Shown here piece after piece: positions 9,055-18,732 of a stretch of DNA of 64,000 bases. The position numbers and the translations under genes were made by a program. How positions within the stretch are numbered: the stretch's first letter is position 1; every line of letters begins with the position of its first letter. Below the pieces are notes generated by a model. It saw nothing but the letters and a program-made list of their open reading frames with translations. It had not been told where the DNA came from and made no database searches. This DNA comes from Pseudomonas poae (GTDB taxonomy: Bacteria > Pseudomonadota > Gammaproteobacteria > Pseudomonadales > Pseudomonadaceae). Where the stretch lies: assembly GCF_001439785.1 (NCBI RefSeq), contig NZ_JYLI01000001.1:392711-456710 (forward strand). Reading direction: 5' to 3'.

Positions 9055-11175
9055 CTAAACAGGCATATATCCACCAGCACAATAGCTGGTGCTGCGAGTG
9101 GCACTTCTGAAGCCTTTGACTGCATAATTAGCGGGGAGAGAAGGCACCATTGTGCCCAAATACTGCGTGCTGACAGTCACGGTTGCCGAACCCAGCGCCT
9201 TCAGCGATGTATTAGCGTTGATCGGGTTATACAAGAGATCAGGCCCCACATTAAAGTTCACATCAAACCCATTACGAGCCGCAATATCATCAGGCACTGT
9301 GAATATTCGAGTTTCATTGACCACTGCGGACGGAGGATTGGTGTTATTTTGGAACCCCATATACGTCACTTCGACCATCTGCCCTCCCGCCAGATAATCG
9401 GATCCAGGAATATGTATTATCAGGCTGCCGGTGTTAATCGGTCTCAGGCTATCACAGGTGAGTGTACCGTTATTGTTGAGAACAATCGGCGCAGCCATTT
9501 GCAGAATAACGGACTCAACCTGAACAATTGCCTCTTGCGAATACTGCGGATTTTCACTCTTAGGCGACGTGACGGTATACGACACCACCTGCACAGGGCC
9601 ACCCGCCGTCCTGATAGCAGCAAAAGGAATCGTGAACTCGACCAACCCACTTGGAGGAAGGACTTTCACCTCCTGCGGATATAAAACACCACCATAATTC
9701 AACGTAATCGTGAAAGGCAGCGAGTCTTGTGGCAAGACAGGCACGTCCCACAATTCAATAAGTACTCTGGCAGGTTTATTAGCATCATCTACCTCCAGGT
9801 GATTGTCAGGCCCGAATAGGCCATTCTCGCGTATTGCATTGATCACGGGCGGCTTGAGGTGAGTATTGATAGTACCGGGCGGCGTGATGTCAGGGCCGAC
9901 AACAGACAAGTCCAGATCGAATGGCGTGCTTAACTTCGTTGCTGGATAAGTATTCGTCCCACGCTTTATGCTATAGGACGCTTTCACTACCAGCCTGCCT
10001 CTTGGCGGGGTTCGAGGCCCGTAAAGCTGCTCCACCTCAGCGACACTGAACTTAATCGACAGCGGAAGATTATTATTGCCCAAGGGCATGGTCTTCGTGA
10101 TTATGCCGGCAGGCGACTCCAGTTCGATTTCAATCTCATCCGTGCCGCGCAGGGCATTCAGATAGGCCGGAATCGACACCATCAAACCGTTGATATCTGC
10201 CACATCCTTGATATCAATCAGACCATCACCGGGAACAGCAAGCTCAATCAGTGGCGCATAGAAGTCTTGTGGCAGAGGATCCTGCGCCAAGTCTGCAAGT
10301 TCCAGAGCGCGGGACTCAAAGGAGCTATTCTCGGCAACATCGAATATTGTGTAGCGGAGGTTGTAATTCCCCTTTTTTTCAGCCTGGACCACCCACAATG
10401 GCAATGGAATGGAAGCCGGCTTGGCTGGATCCAATCGATATCTGGTTTCCGTGCTGGGAGGAGGATCAAATACGTAAGGTTGATCGGAAGAGCCAAAGGA
10501 CATTTCAACAGTATCGCCCGGCGCCAAGCCTTTCGCTAAGTCGTACTCGATCGGCAGATACGCCGTCTCGTTTGGCTGGTTGGCAATATAATCGCGGTCC
10601 AGAGGCCCCGTCATACCCACAGGTAGCTCTGGCGCAGGAGGCTTGACTTGGGGGCCGTCGTAGGCTGCCGTCAGGTCAACCACCAATAGTTGCGCGACCG
10701 AAAGGTTTGTGTTGCCCGTCTGCCCGAGTCTCACTTTGTACCTGACCAGATACAGCCCAGGAGAGCGAAAACCTTGTGGTATCGGCAGCGGAACAGGGTC
10801 AGGCTGATTCACCAGACGAAGTTGAAACTTGAAAGCATAAGTAGCAAAGTAGTCATCTTCGAGTTCTTCGGCTGTTTGGGGCGTATAAGGGGCATTGGGG
10901 AGAGTACTGAGGGGCTCTGCTACCAACGTGTCCAGATCGATGTAAGGGACGATTTCGACGTCGACTTTATCAGGCTTATTTACATCTACACTGGCGTCTT
11001 CGTACTGTGGCACATTCAAGTTGGTAAGCAGCCTCTTTGCGCCCCTACGCGTCAACAACCCCACGTAACCAGGTACCTGATCTTCAAACTCCCCCACATC
11101 ATATCGCTCAGGTTTGTAATCGGTAGTAAGTCTTGGTTTGAACTTATCTATGATTTCTCTGTTTGTAGCGTCCAT
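9055..11175 (-). CDS. Large protein of unknown function with repeated beta-sandwich-like segments (paralogue 1)
   Basis: This 706-residue protein belongs to no family I can name. It has no signal peptide or membrane segment. Several segments of about 110-140 residues alternate proline-rich openings (for example PPGTINTHLKPPVINA) with beta-rich, Asp/Glu-containing stretches such as PGDTVEMSFGSSD, which suggests a chain of Ig-like folds. Near the end comes an NGTLTCDSLRP stretch, and it closes with TSYCAGGYMPV. It is followed upstream on the same strand by a clear paralogue starting at 13262, which shares the NGxLTCxS motif, a GFxxN motif and a terminal YC motif. ATG 11175 has a good GGAG site 6 bp away. 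GC is visibly lower than in surrounding metabolic genes. Cell-surface or contact-dependent roles are possible, but nothing proves export. Confidence 0.75.
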   Translation of the reverse strand: MDATNREIIDKFKPRLTTDYKPERYDVGEFEDQVPGYVGLLTRRGAKRLLTNLNVPQYEDASVDVNKPDKVDVEIVPYIDLDTLVAEPLSTLPNAPYTPQTAEELEDDYFATYAFKFQLRLVNQPDPVPLPIPQGFRSPGLYLVRYKVRLGQTGNTNLSVAQLLVVDLTAAYDGPQVKPPAPELPVGMTGPLDRDYIANQPNETAYLPIEYDLAKGLAPGDTVEMSFGSSDQPYVFDPPPSTETRYRLDPAKPASIPLPLWVVQAEKKGNYNLRYTIFDVAENSSFESRALELADLAQDPLPQDFYAPLIELAVPGDGLIDIKDVADINGLMVSIPAYLNALRGTDEIEIELESPAGIITKTMPLGNNNLPLSIKFSVAEVEQLYGPRTPPRGRLVVKASYSIKRGTNTYPATKLSTPFDLDLSVVGPDITPPGTINTHLKPPVINAIRENGLFGPDNHLEVDDANKPARVLIELWDVPVLPQDSLPFTITLNYGGVLYPQEVKVLPPSGLVEFTIPFAAIRTAGGPVQVVSYTVTSPKSENPQYSQEAIVQVESVILQMAAPIVLNNNGTLTCDSLRPINTGSLIIHIPGSDYLAGGQMVEVTYMGFQNNTNPPSAVVNETRIFTVPDDIAARNGFDVNFNVGPDLLYNPINANTSLKALGSATVTVSTQYLGTMVPSLPANYAVKGFRSATRSTSYCAGGYMPV

Positions 11176-11324
11176 TATTTTGCTCCGACAGTTGATGACT
11201 GAACATCACGACATACACCGCTGATTAATAGAACAGCCTTTATCAATCACTTTTTTTAACGTTTACATGCAACGCACACACCACTTCGACTGAAACAACG
11301 ACAGACGAACCAATAACGAACCAC

Positions 11325-13262
11325 TCAGCTACACACCACGCCACGCGGTGTGCAATAACAACCCGTTGAATACGTCAGATCGATCCGCACGTATGCTGGC
11401 GAGGACTCGCCCACCTTCACGCCACCACGCCATACTTCATAACTGCCGGTAGCGGATTTGAATTGACGCAATGGATGTAATGCGGCGTCGAATGCATTCA
11501 TTACCACTGTAGCCCCTGCCGTTGTATTGGCAGCCTCCCATGGCAGCGACTGTTCAAAGACAACATTCTGATTTCGAGTACCCCAGTTGTTCTCGTTGAA
11601 CCCCTGCCACTTGAACTTCACGATGTCATCCACACGGATATTGGTATTCGCCGCTATAAACCAGCGCACGCCATCCACCAACATTGACCACTCCACGCCA
11701 TTCACCGGTTTGGTTTGCGAACGGCACGTCAAATAACCATTGGTGAGGGTGTGTTGTATCACCGGGGCAGGCAGCGGCAAGAACTTGGTGTTGAGCGTTG
11801 TCACGGGGGAACGCTGTTCGTTAACGCCGTTGCTGGTGATGTAATGCAGCATATGGGCCGTCAGTGCGACGCCATCGAGCACTGTCGCTGGCACATCGGG
11901 AAAGTTCACCCAGGTACCAGCGGCATCACCCGCCTTCACCGTATAAGTGGCTACCGGGCCTTGGCTATTCCAGAACAGGTGCAACACGTCACCTGGCTGC
12001 GGCGTAGCGAACAACCGCACGCGCACTCGAATGGGATTGCCGCGGTCTTTATCAACCAGCAGGTTGGTGCCGGTGCTCCCCTCGACTTCCACTGGAGCCA
12101 ATGTCGAATTCAGCAGCGCGGGAGCGTTGAGATGGTCCTGCCCGGCAATCGTCAGGTCGATATTGACCGCCAGAGGCGCGGACATCGTCGGCGAAGGGTT
12201 GAGGCCCATCAATTCGTAACTGACCTGCACGGTCTGTGCAGCCAAAACCGCGTTATTACCCCGCAGGACAAGCCAGGGAATTTCAACCTCCAATGGCATC
12301 CGTGTCACCGCCTGGACAGTGGTCGGACGACCATCCCAGTACACAATCACTTGATGCCCCGCGGTTGCTGACCAACCGGGATAGTCAATACGCACGAACA
12401 CGCCCGCACGCGCATCATCACGCTTGATCAACTGATCGTCGTAGGCCGGAGGACGAATGCTCGGAGCCGGCAAACCTCCACCCATGATAAAGGGCAGGCC
12501 TGCGCTCAAATCGCTGTAATTGCCGGTCGCGTCGAAAATCCGGAAAAACACATACGCAGGGCCACCGTTCAGACGACGAAAAGCGTCGGAATCCAGCGTA
12601 ACCGTACGAGGGGCAGTACTGAAATCCACCGGTGACTCCCCATCCGCCGGGGTATTGGGAGGGAGTGGCGAATTGGATAGATAGATCTCGACCCGGTCAC
12701 CCGGCGCCTCGATGTTATAAGTCGGGAGTTCAAAGACCGTAGGTTGGTGATCGAGCCTGTATTGATCATCCAGTACCGGTGCGGGAGGCACCTGAAACGC
12801 CAGCGGGTCGTTTGGCCGCAACAGCATCGGACGCTCAAGATCAATGGTGATCGTTACTTTGGGATCGCTGAAACTCTGGCCACCCTCGCTGCGAACGTTG
12901 TAGTAAAGGTGCGCGACTCGCGAGCCGTCGCGCAGGTCGGACATGGCGATTTCACGCTCGTAAAACTGAGGCACAGCCGGTGGTGGCACCCCCACGGAAA
13001 AAGTGTCGAGCAGCCTGGGGCCATCGGCGCTATCCCACCAGATTTCGCAAGTATGCTCTTTGTCAGTAGGCTCGCTCGGCTCGGGTTGCCAGGAGGGAAT
13101 CTGCAATTTCAGTGGCGCCAGCAACAAGTCCTGCGCAACTACACCTCTGCCGTCCGCCGTATTGACCCCTGGCACCGTTAACGGATCCAATCCACCTGCA
13201 ATCGGGGCGGACCTCATGGTTATTCCGGAACGACGGGAATGGGGTTTTGGAGTAGTTGTCAT
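11325..13262 (-). CDS. Large protein of unknown function with repeated beta-sandwich-like segments (paralogue 2)
   Basis: This 645-residue protein is related to the next gene downstream (start 11175) and forms a tandem pair with it, 149 bp apart. I do not recognise the family. The N-terminal 40 residues are polar and basic with no signal peptide. The middle holds repeated modules opening with phrases such as LPAPSIRPPAYDD and containing PGDRVEIYLSN or PGDVLHLFWNS, consistent with Ig-like beta-sandwiches. The C-terminal part has NGYLTCRSQTKP, VKFKWQGFNENN and ends in STGCYCTPRGVVCS, so it has several cysteines where its paralogue has one. ATG 13262 is preceded by GAGG at 9 bp. A secretion signal, if any, would have to be non-classical. 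Confidence 0.75.
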   Translation of the reverse strand: MTTTPKPHSRRSGITMRSAPIAGGLDPLTVPGVNTADGRGVVAQDLLLAPLKLQIPSWQPEPSEPTDKEHTCEIWWDSADGPRLLDTFSVGVPPPAVPQFYEREIAMSDLRDGSRVAHLYYNVRSEGGQSFSDPKVTITIDLERPMLLRPNDPLAFQVPPAPVLDDQYRLDHQPTVFELPTYNIEAPGDRVEIYLSNSPLPPNTPADGESPVDFSTAPRTVTLDSDAFRRLNGGPAYVFFRIFDATGNYSDLSAGLPFIMGGGLPAPSIRPPAYDDQLIKRDDARAGVFVRIDYPGWSATAGHQVIVYWDGRPTTVQAVTRMPLEVEIPWLVLRGNNAVLAAQTVQVSYELMGLNPSPTMSAPLAVNIDLTIAGQDHLNAPALLNSTLAPVEVEGSTGTNLLVDKDRGNPIRVRVRLFATPQPGDVLHLFWNSQGPVATYTVKAGDAAGTWVNFPDVPATVLDGVALTAHMLHYITSNGVNEQRSPVTTLNTKFLPLPAPVIQHTLTNGYLTCRSQTKPVNGVEWSMLVDGVRWFIAANTNIRVDDIVKFKWQGFNENNWGTRNQNVVFEQSLPWEAANTTAGATVVMNAFDAALHPLRQFKSATGSYEVWRGGVKVGESSPAYVRIDLTYSTGCYCTPRGVVCS

Positions 13263-13467
13263 GTTCCGGCCTCAGGGTTAATTTCGTTTCAGCGAATCAG
13301 GAACGCCATGCTTCCTGTCTGCCCTGGGAAAAATTAAACGCTTAAAGCCAATGGCCGGATACTGTCATAACTAACAGGTGGCCCTATCCATTCGTCGGGT
13401 TCTCCAAGTCTGGTACACCGGGTGTTTTCTAAATAGTGCTTGACGAAACAGGTTGTCTGGCATTTTA

Positions 13468-13481
13468 TGAAACCGGTTTCA
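13468..13481. promoter_or_regulatory. PtxS operator upstream of ptxS
   Basis: The perfect 14-bp palindrome TGAAACCGGTTTCA is, as I recall it, the established PtxS recognition sequence of Pseudomonas. It lies 55 bp before the GTG start of ptxS and so predicts autoregulation. Confidence 0.88.
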
Positions 13482-13535
13482 GCCGGCCTGTGCGAGCGGT
13501 GCAACCACACTTCCAATAAGAAAGGCCCGTCTACC

Positions 13536-14594
13536 GTGACCCCATTTTCCGCCGCCCAGCGCAGCCGCGTGACCATGCTCGACGTCGCCGAACTTGCCGG
13601 CGTTTCCAAAGCCAGCGTGTCACGCTTTATCGGTGACGACCGCGCCCTGCTATCCGATGCCATTGCCCAGCGCATCGAACAGGCCATCAGCGAACTCGGC
13701 TACCGCCCCAACCAGATGGCGCGCGGCTTGAAGCGCGGCCGCACGCGGCTGATCGGCATGCTGGTGGCCGATATCCGTAACCCCTATTCCATTGCCGTGA
13801 TGCACGGCGTCGAGACCGCCTGCCGCCAGCACGGCTACAGCCTGGTGGTATGCAACACCGACCGTTGTGACGAGCAAGAGCGTCTGCACCTAGCCGCGCT
13901 GCGCTCGTACAACATCGAAGGGTTGATCGTGAATACCCTCGGCCATCACCTTGATCAATTGCTCGAGCTGCAGGCGGAAATGCCGCTGGTGCTGGTCGAC
14001 CGCAAGGTTGAGCCGCTGCACAGTGACCTGGTCGGACTGGATAACCCCGCAGCCGTGCGCATGGCCGTCGAGCATTTGCAACAGCAGGGTTATCGCGATG
14101 TGTTGCTGGTGAGCGAAGCCGTCGATGGCACCAGTTCACGCCTGGAGCGCCTGGACAGTTTCCATGCCGAGATCGCACAGCGCCCGGCATTGACCGGTAA
14201 GGTGCTGGAACTGGACGCTGACTTGCACAGCCATTTACAAACGTTTCTCGAAAAACCCGGCCCCAAGGCAGTTTTCTGCGCCAATGGCGTCGCTGCATTG
14301 GCCTGCGCCAGCGCGCTCAAGGCCTTGGGTTGCACCCTGTTTGACGACGTGGGCCTGATTGCCCTGGATGACCTGGAATGGTATCCGCTGGTGGGCAACG
14401 GCATCACCGCCCTCGCCCAACCGACCGAAGCGATTGGCGCCAGCGCGTTCGACTGCCTGCTCAAACGCCTGCGCGGTGATACAGCCCCCACCCGCCGCCT
14501 GGATTTCCTGCCACAACTCATCATCCGCGGCTCTACCCAATTACCCGTGGGCGCTGGCTTGCCTGCGATAGCGGTATATCAGACGAAGCAGTAG
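13536..14594 (+). CDS. ptxS: PtxS, LacI-family repressor of 2-ketogluconate catabolism
   Basis: The repressor has an N-terminal LacI helix-turn-helix (VTMLDVAELAGVSKASVSR) and a periplasmic-binding-protein-like effector domain, 352 residues in total. In Pseudomonas, PtxS binds 2-ketogluconate and controls the kgu genes that follow here. The GTG at 13536 is preferred; an in-frame ATG at 13467 would place the PtxS operator inside the coding region. The last roughly 16 codons after IIRGSTQL (sequence PVGAGLPAIAVYQTKQ) are read from one arm and the loop of a REP palindrome, so the natural C-terminus has probably been replaced by repeat-derived sequence. The fold should tolerate this, as the change follows the last expected strand. 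Confidence 0.9.
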   Translation: MTPFSAAQRSRVTMLDVAELAGVSKASVSRFIGDDRALLSDAIAQRIEQAISELGYRPNQMARGLKRGRTRLIGMLVADIRNPYSIAVMHGVETACRQHGYSLVVCNTDRCDEQERLHLAALRSYNIEGLIVNTLGHHLDQLLELQAEMPLVLVDRKVEPLHSDLVGLDNPAAVRMAVEHLQQQGYRDVLLVSEAVDGTSSRLERLDSFHAEIAQRPALTGKVLELDADLHSHLQTFLEKPGPKAVFCANGVAALACASALKALGCTLFDDVGLIALDDLEWYPLVGNGITALAQPTEAIGASAFDCLLKRLRGDTAPTRRLDFLPQLIIRGSTQLPVGAGLPAIAVYQTKQ

Positions 14595-14634
14595 CCCACT
14601 GACACCCCGCTATCGCAGGCAAGCCAGCGCCCAC
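14547..14634. repeat. Inverted pair of REP elements overlapping the end of ptxS
   Basis: Two perfect 28-bp inverted copies (14547-14574 and 14607-14634) flank a 32-bp loop that contains the ptxS stop codon. The arms carry the GCTGGCTTGCCTGCGAT core seen in other REP copies of this window. The hairpin may also stop transcription before the kgu promoter. Confidence 0.9.
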
Positions 14635-14655
14635 ATTTGTTTTTGCGTATAAAAA

Positions 14656-14669
14656 TGAAACCGGTTTCA
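14656..14669. promoter_or_regulatory. PtxS operator upstream of kguE
   Basis: A second perfect copy of TGAAACCGGTTTCA lies 14 bp before the kguE ATG and directly after a TATAAA-like sequence. It would block the kguEKTD promoter until 2-ketogluconate releases PtxS. Confidence 0.9.
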
Positions 14670-14682
14670 GAGGTAAACAACA

Positions 14683-15465
14683 ATGCACAAGTACCCCGTT
14701 TCCATCAGCCTCTCCAGCTACGGCGCCGATCTGGTTCGCCAGCAGGGCCAATTAAGTTTCGTCCAGTTGCTGGCGTCTGCTGGCGCGCAACGTATTGAGT
14801 GGCGGGAAGAATTGCTGACCACCGAGCAACCCGCCGAGCTGGCCCAGGCGGCTGCCAGCCATGGCCTGGAAGCGGTGTTTTCTTCACCGCTGGAACTGTG
14901 GGTGGCCGGCCGCGCCCAACCGAACCCGGAGCTCGCCGCCACCCTGGACCGCGCCCAGGCCTTTGGCGCGCACTGGCTGAAAGTCTCCCTCGGCTACTTC
15001 ACCGACACCAACGATCTGCAAAGCCTGCACGCCCTGCTTAACCGGCATCCGGTGCAGTTGCTGGTGGAAAACGACCAGACCCTGCATGGCGGACGGATCG
15101 AGCCGATGCAGCGTTTTTTCAGCGAGGTCGAGCGCCTTGGGCTGCCGGTGAAGATGACCTTCGATATCGGCAACTGGCACTGGCAGGACCAGTCGTCCCT
15201 CACCGCCGCGCGCCTGCTGGGTCGGCACGTGGATTACCTGCATTGCAAGGCCGTGGCCCGGCGTGCGGACGGCAAGCTGGTCGCACTGCCGCCCAGCGCC
15301 ACCGACCTGCACTTGTGGGAACAATTACTCAAACACATGAACCAAGGTATTACCCGGGCGGTGGAGTTTCCGTTGCAGGGCGATGATTTGGTCGAGGTCA
15401 CCGCCCGCCAGGTCGCCGCCCTCGCCTGCCTTGGCCAACCTCGCGCGGAGAGTGCCCATGTCTGA
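14683..15465 (+). CDS. kguE: KguE, sugar phosphate isomerase/epimerase-like TIM barrel
   Basis: This 260-residue protein is of the xylose-isomerase-like TIM barrel family, with metal-ligand-like residues in [18 protein letters not shown] and DYLHCKAV. In Pseudomonas kgu operons the same gene sits between ptxS and kguK; its exact biochemical step is not well defined. It is the first gene of the operon, directly behind a PtxS operator, and its 3' end overlaps kguK by 8 bp, which points to translational coupling. Confidence 0.88.
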   Translation: MHKYPVSISLSSYGADLVRQQGQLSFVQLLASAGAQRIEWREELLTTEQPAELAQAAASHGLEAVFSSPLELWVAGRAQPNPELAATLDRAQAFGAHWLKVSLGYFTDTNDLQSLHALLNRHPVQLLVENDQTLHGGRIEPMQRFFSEVERLGLPVKMTFDIGNWHWQDQSSLTAARLLGRHVDYLHCKAVARRADGKLVALPPSATDLHLWEQLLKHMNQGITRAVEFPLQGDDLVEVTARQVAALACLGQPRAESAHV

Positions 15466-16399
15466 GATCGATATCCTTTCGTTCGGCGAAACCATGGCGA
15501 TGCTGGTCGCCGAGCAGACCGGTGATCTGGCCCAGGTCATGCAATTTCACAAGCGCATTGCCGGAGCCGACAGCAACGTCGCCATCGGCTTGTCGCGCCT
15601 GGGTTTCAAGGTCGCCTGGCTGAGTCGCGTGGGCAACGACTCCCTTGGCCGCTTTGTGGTCGACACCTTGCAAAACGAAGGCCTGGACTGCCGACACGTG
15701 GCGGTCGACCCGCTGCACCCTACCGGCTTTCAATTCAAGTCCCGCGAAGAGACAGGCAACGATCCCCAGGTGGAGTACTTCCGCAAGGGGTCGGCGGCCA
15801 GCCACTTGTCCGTCGACGCCTTGAGCCCCGCGCTGCTGCAGGCGCGCCACCTGCATGCCACCGGTATTGTGCCGGCGTTGTCCGAGGGTACGCGCGCGCT
15901 GTCCTTCGAGTTGATGACGCAGATGCGCAAGGCCGGACGCAGTGTGTCGTTCGACCCCAACCTTCGCCCGGCCTTATGGGCCAGTCAGCAACAGATGATC
16001 CGTGAAATCAACGCCCTCGCCGCCCTCGCCCACTGGGTACTGCCGGGCCTGAACGAAGGGCGCCTGCTTACCGGGTTGGATGACCCGGCCGATATCGCCG
16101 CGTTTTACCTGGATCAGGGCGCCGAAGCCGTGGCCATCAAGCTCGGCGCGGACGGCGCCTATTTTCGCACCCAGATGGACCAGGGATTTATCGCCGCCGT
16201 CCCGGTGGACAAGGTGGTCGACACCGTCGGCGCCGGCGACGGCTTCGCGGTCGGCATGATCAGCGCCCTGCTGGAAAACCTGAGCTTCCCCGAGGCGGTG
16301 CAGCGCGGCAACTGGATCGGCAGCCGCGCCGTGCAAAGTCGCGGCGACATGGAGGGCCTGCCGACCCGTGCTGAATTGACCACCCGATCCGTCGCCTGA
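15458..16399 (+). CDS. kguK: KguK, 2-ketogluconate kinase (PfkB family)
   Basis: The 313-residue PfkB-type sugar kinase phosphorylates 2-ketogluconate to 2-keto-6-phosphogluconate. It has the N-terminal PfkB signature region [14 protein letters not shown] and the C-terminal catalytic motif [12 protein letters not shown], with the aspartate of GAGD as the base. ATG 15458 is chosen since [11 protein letters not shown] is a normal PfkB start and overlaps the kguE stop; the longer frame reads back into kguE. It lies in the order kguE-kguK-kguT-kguD known from P. aeruginosa. Confidence 0.9.
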   Translation: MSEIDILSFGETMAMLVAEQTGDLAQVMQFHKRIAGADSNVAIGLSRLGFKVAWLSRVGNDSLGRFVVDTLQNEGLDCRHVAVDPLHPTGFQFKSREETGNDPQVEYFRKGSAASHLSVDALSPALLQARHLHATGIVPALSEGTRALSFELMTQMRKAGRSVSFDPNLRPALWASQQQMIREINALAALAHWVLPGLNEGRLLTGLDDPADIAAFYLDQGAEAVAIKLGADGAYFRTQMDQGFIAAVPVDKVVDTVGAGDGFAVGMISALLENLSFPEAVQRGNWIGSRAVQSRGDMEGLPTRAELTTRSVA

Positions 16400-16444
16400 C
16401 CCATTCCCTGTTGCCACAACTACAACAAGCTCAGGAGCAACCTC

Positions 16445-17737
16445 ATGGAAACCGTGAAACTCGCCACCCGCCGCTGGTGGTACATCATGCCCATTGTGTT
16501 CATCACCTACAGCCTGGCCTACCTGGACCGCGCCAACTACGGCTTTGCCGCCGCCTCCGGGATGGCTGAAGACCTGATGATCACGCCGGGCATGTCATCG
16601 CTGCTGGGCGCGCTGTTTTTCCTTGGCTACTTTTTCTTCCAGGTGCCCGGGGCGATCTACGCGCAGAAACGCAGCGTCAAAAAACTGATTTTCGTCAGCC
16701 TGATCCTCTGGGGCGGCCTCGCCACCCTCACCGGTGTGGTGTCCAACGCCTACATGCTGATCGTGATTCGCTTCATGCTCGGCGTGGTCGAGGCCGCCGT
16801 GATGCCGGCGATGCTGGTGTACCTGTGCCACTGGTTCACCCGGGCCGAACGCTCGCGGGCCAATACCTTCCTGATCCTCGGTAATCCGGTGACCATGCTG
16901 TGGATGTCAGTGGTGTCAGGCTACCTGGTGCAGCATTTCAGCTGGCGCTGGATGTTCATCATCGAAGGCCTGCCAGCGGTGCTGTGGGCGTTTATCTGGT
17001 GGAAACTCGCCGACGAACGCCCCAAGGACGCCAAATGGCTCAGCGACAGCGAAAAACACAGCCTGGAAAGCGCCCTCGCCGCCGAACAGGTGGGCATCAA
17101 GGCTGTTAAAAACTACGCCGAAGCGTTTCGCTCGCCCAAAGTGATCATCCTTGCGCTGCAGTTCTTCTGCTGGAGCATCGGCGTGTACGGCTTTGTGCTG
17201 TGGTTGCCGTCCATCCTCAAGAAAGGCCTGCAGATGGACATGGTCGAGGCCGGCTGGCTGTCAGCGCTGCCTTACCTGGCGGCGGTGATCGCCATGCTGG
17301 TGGTGTCGTGGGGCTCGGACAAACTGCAAAAACGCAAACGCTTCGTGTGGCCGCCGCTGCTGATTGCCTCCATCGCCTTCTATGCGTCCTACGCCCTGGG
17401 CGCCGAGCATTTCTGGTGGTCCTACACCCTGCTGGTGATTGCCGGGGCCTGCATGTATGCGCCCTATGGACCGTTTTTTGCCATCGTGCCGGAAATCCTC
17501 CCGGCCAACGTTGCCGGCGGCGCCATGGCACTGATCAACAGCATGGGCGCCCTCGGCTCGTTCGGTGGCTCCTACCTGGTGGGCTACCTCAATAGCAGCA
17601 CCGGTTCGCCCGGCACTTCCTACCTGCTAATGAGCGGCGCGTTGATGCTGTCAGTGGTGCTGACCATTTTCCTCAAGCCCGGCGCCAGCGACCGCGCGCC
17701 CTCACCTATTCTGGAGCTGAAGGTAAAGACCTCATGA
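16445..17737 (+). CDS. kguT: KguT, 2-ketogluconate transporter (MFS)
   Basis: The 430-residue major facilitator protein has about twelve membrane helices and the anion:cation symporter (ACS) subfamily look: an N-terminal YLDRANYGFA segment, then a motif-A-like KRSVKK loop. It should bring 2-ketogluconate, made in the periplasm from glucose and gluconate, across the inner membrane. An AGGAG site precedes the ATG. Its stop overlaps the kguD start by 4 bp (ATGA). Confidence 0.9.
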   Translation: METVKLATRRWWYIMPIVFITYSLAYLDRANYGFAAASGMAEDLMITPGMSSLLGALFFLGYFFFQVPGAIYAQKRSVKKLIFVSLILWGGLATLTGVVSNAYMLIVIRFMLGVVEAAVMPAMLVYLCHWFTRAERSRANTFLILGNPVTMLWMSVVSGYLVQHFSWRWMFIIEGLPAVLWAFIWWKLADERPKDAKWLSDSEKHSLESALAAEQVGIKAVKNYAEAFRSPKVIILALQFFCWSIGVYGFVLWLPSILKKGLQMDMVEAGWLSALPYLAAVIAMLVVSWGSDKLQKRKRFVWPPLLIASIAFYASYALGAEHFWWSYTLLVIAGACMYAPYGPFFAIVPEILPANVAGGAMALINSMGALGSFGGSYLVGYLNSSTGSPGTSYLLMSGALMLSVVLTIFLKPGASDRAPSPILELKVKTS

Positions 17738-18711
17738 AAAAATCCGTTGTGCTGTACAAGAAACTCTCCGCGCCGCTGATGGCACGCTTGCACGAACACG
17801 CAGACGTGACCCTGATCGATGCCCTCGACGAAGCCGGCCTGGCCAAACTGCGCGACGCCCTGCCCGGCGCCCACGGCCTGCTCGGCGCCAGCCTGCGCCT
17901 GGACGCCGAACTGCTCGACCTTGCTCCCAGGCTCGAGGCCGTGGCCAGCGTGTCGGTAGGCGTCGATAACTACGACATCGATTACCTGACCCGACGCCGC
18001 ATCCTGCTCAGCAATACCCCGGACGTGCTCACCGAAACCACCGCCGACACCGGGTTTGCGCTGATCCTGGCCACCGCCCGCCGGGTGGTGGAACTGGCCG
18101 ACATGGTGCGCGCCGGCCAATGGCACAAAAACATCGGCCCCGCGCATTTTGGCAGCGACGTGCACGGCAAGACCCTGGGCATCATCGGCATGGGCCGCAT
18201 CGGCGAAGCCCTGGCCCAGCGCGGGCATTTCGGCTTTGGCATGCCGGTGATCTATCACAGCCATTCGCCAAAACCCGAGGTGGACGCGCGTTTTGGTGCG
18301 CAGTACCGCAGCCTTGATGACCTGTTGCAACAGGCTGACTTCGTCTGCCTTACATTGCCGCTGACGGCAGAAACGGAAAAGCTGATCGGCGCGCGCGAGT
18401 TTGCGCTGATGGGGCCGGAGACGATCTTTATCAATATCTCGCGGGGCAAGGTGGTGGATGAGGCGGCGCTGGTGGATGCGCTGCAACAACGCACGATTCG
18501 CGCGGCAGGGCTGGATGTGTTTGAACGCGAGCCGCTGGAGCATGCGTCGCCGTTGTTGCGGTTGAATAATGTGGTGGCGACGCCGCATATTGGGTCGGCG
18601 ACGCATGAGACGCGGGAGGCGATGGCCAGGTGTGCGGTTGATAATCTGCTGGCGGCGCTGGGGGGGCGGCAGCCTTTGAATTTGGTGAATCCGGGGGCTT
18701 TTGTGGGGTGA
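17734..18711 (+). CDS. kguD: KguD, 2-keto-6-phosphogluconate reductase (D-2-hydroxyacid dehydrogenase family)
   Basis: The 325-residue enzyme reduces 2-keto-6-phosphogluconate to 6-phosphogluconate, which enters the Entner-Doudoroff pathway. It shows the NAD(P)-binding stretch LGIIGMGRIGEALAQR and the catalytic Arg/Glu/His set in NISRGKVVDEAAL, GLDVFEREPLE and TPHIGSATHETR. It is the last gene of the kgu operon. The 3' third uses codons with more G and T at third positions than the 5' part, as if the strand bias changes toward the repeat region that follows. Confidence 0.9.
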   Translation: MKKSVVLYKKLSAPLMARLHEHADVTLIDALDEAGLAKLRDALPGAHGLLGASLRLDAELLDLAPRLEAVASVSVGVDNYDIDYLTRRRILLSNTPDVLTETTADTGFALILATARRVVELADMVRAGQWHKNIGPAHFGSDVHGKTLGIIGMGRIGEALAQRGHFGFGMPVIYHSHSPKPEVDARFGAQYRSLDDLLQQADFVCLTLPLTAETEKLIGAREFALMGPETIFINISRGKVVDEAALVDALQQRTIRAAGLDVFEREPLEHASPLLRLNNVVATPHIGSATHETREAMARCAVDNLLAALGGRQPLNLVNPGAFVG

Positions 18712-18732
18712 GCTTTTTTGGGTGGGGTTTAT

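Noticed and set aside
13440..13535. Upstream starts for ptxS (13440 or ATG 13467)
   Set aside because: They would place the PtxS operator inside the coding sequence and add residues before the normal LacI helix-turn-helix start.
13651..14634. CRISPR or tandem repeat array around the REP palindromes
   Set aside because: The repeats are inverted pairs with no regular spacers, and no cas gene is in the window.
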